Source of the DNA: Phycisphaeraceae bacterium
GTDB taxonomy: Bacteria; Planctomycetota; Phycisphaerae; Phycisphaerales; Phycisphaeraceae
Reading direction: 5' to 3'
Assembly: GCA_020850375.1 (NCBI GenBank)
Contig: JADZET010000186.1
Location: 1-5,455, forward strand
DNA: 5,455 nt
Every line of letters begins with the position of its first letter. Within the stretch, counting starts at the first letter, position 1. Below, one piece after another: positions 5,365 through 5,455 of the stretch. Under the pieces are notes generated by a model. That model ran no database searches and was not told the origin of the DNA. It worked only from the letters and a program-made list of their open reading frames with translations. Both the position numbers and the translations under genes were made by a program.

Positions 5365-5373
5365 AAGGAGGTG
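5365..5373 (+). promoter_or_regulatory. Very strong Shine-Dalgarno for the gene at 5378
   Basis: AAGGAGGTG, a full complement to the 16S rRNA 3' end. AGGAGG (5366-5371) lies 6 bases before the ATG. It is by far the best ribosome binding site in the window, implying efficient translation of the next gene. Confidence 0.85.
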
Positions 5374-5377
5374 TCTC

Positions 5378-5455
5378 ATGGCGGTCCAGTTCATCGAACC
5401 CCAGGCCACACTGATCTTCGAGCAAGAGTGCAGACGTCTGATGAGCCAGCACAAG
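5378..5455 (+). CDS. Start of an unidentified gene, 3' part beyond the window
   Basis: Only 26 codons are visible, beginning MAVQFIEPQATLIF and running on through EQECRRLMSQHK. The ATG follows an optimal Shine-Dalgarno, which makes it a real start despite the short stretch. The visible part is hydrophilic and probably helical from about residue 10. It has no signal peptide or membrane segment. I do not recognise the family and 26 residues are too few to assign a function. The long structured leader and strong ribosome binding site suggest a well-translated and perhaps regulated product. Confidence 0.75.
   Translation, partial: MAVQFIEPQATLIFEQECRRLMSQHK

Larger units (their letters stand above)
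4943..5377. other. 435-bp intergenic region with no convincing gene
   Basis: No reading frame here resembles a known protein, and the stretch around 5060-5130 is visibly richer in A and T than the genes. Near the left end are small GC dyads: CCCG/CGGG at 4957-4968, and GCCCGC (5001-5006) pairing with GCGGGC (5023-5028). Neither has a following T run, so the end of the membrane protein transcript is not clearly marked. The right half holds a candidate promoter and at least four hairpins, listed separately, leading to the next gene. Confidence 0.6.

Noticed and set aside
4983..5366. A 127-codon minus-strand open frame filling the 4943-5377 gap
   Set aside because: No recognisable domain or convincing ribosome binding site. 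It runs against the candidate promoter, hairpins and strong Shine-Dalgarno on the plus strand. A small unknown protein cannot be fully excluded.
1..5455. CRISPR array, tRNA, rRNA, insertion sequence or phage genes
   Set aside because: No spaced direct repeats, no tRNA cloverleaf, and no transposase- or phage-like protein was seen on either strand.

Overview
The window looks like a chromosomal segment from a GC-rich member of the Planctomycetota, probably a Phycisphaerae-like lineage. Three things point there. The two shikimate-pathway enzymes are fused in the order dehydroquinase-dehydrogenase, as in Planctomycetes, Chlamydiae and plants. A membrane protein carries the H-X9-DG type pseudopilin globular domain that is greatly expanded in Planctomycetota. 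Several genes lack an obvious Shine-Dalgarno sequence or use a non-ATG start. This placement is inferred from protein families; no rRNA or other marker gene is present.

Layout. Bases 1-1584 (minus strand) hold almost all of a bifunctional 3-dehydroquinate dehydratase / shikimate dehydrogenase gene, running off the left edge just short of its C-terminus. Bases 1585-1736 are a divergent intergenic region with a perfect 7-bp inverted repeat and a likely -10 box almost touching the aroDE start codon. Bases 1737-3095 (plus) encode a complete DUF1015 family protein. Bases 3160-3774 (plus) encode an ECF-type RNA polymerase sigma factor. Bases 3854-4942 (plus) encode a single-pass membrane protein, probably its regulatory partner. 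Bases 4943-5377 appear non-coding but hold a candidate promoter and several hairpins. At 5378 a new gene starts behind a very strong ribosome binding site and runs off the right edge after 26 codons.

How the genes relate. The aroDE product catalyses two consecutive steps of chorismate (aromatic amino acid) synthesis and is transcribed away from everything else. The DUF1015 protein has no securely known reaction. The sigma factor and the membrane protein form the natural unit of the window: a cytoplasmic transcription factor followed at 79 bp by a protein with a cytoplasmic N-terminal domain, one membrane helix and an extracytoplasmic pseudopilin-like domain. This is the architecture expected of an anti-sigma or sensor protein. 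A pseudopilin-like fold as the sensor half is the most unusual idea in the window. Other items worth a look are a perfect four-tract G5 quadruplex motif inside the DUF1015 gene, a near-copy of its flank elsewhere in the same gene in another reading frame, and the structured leader before the last gene.
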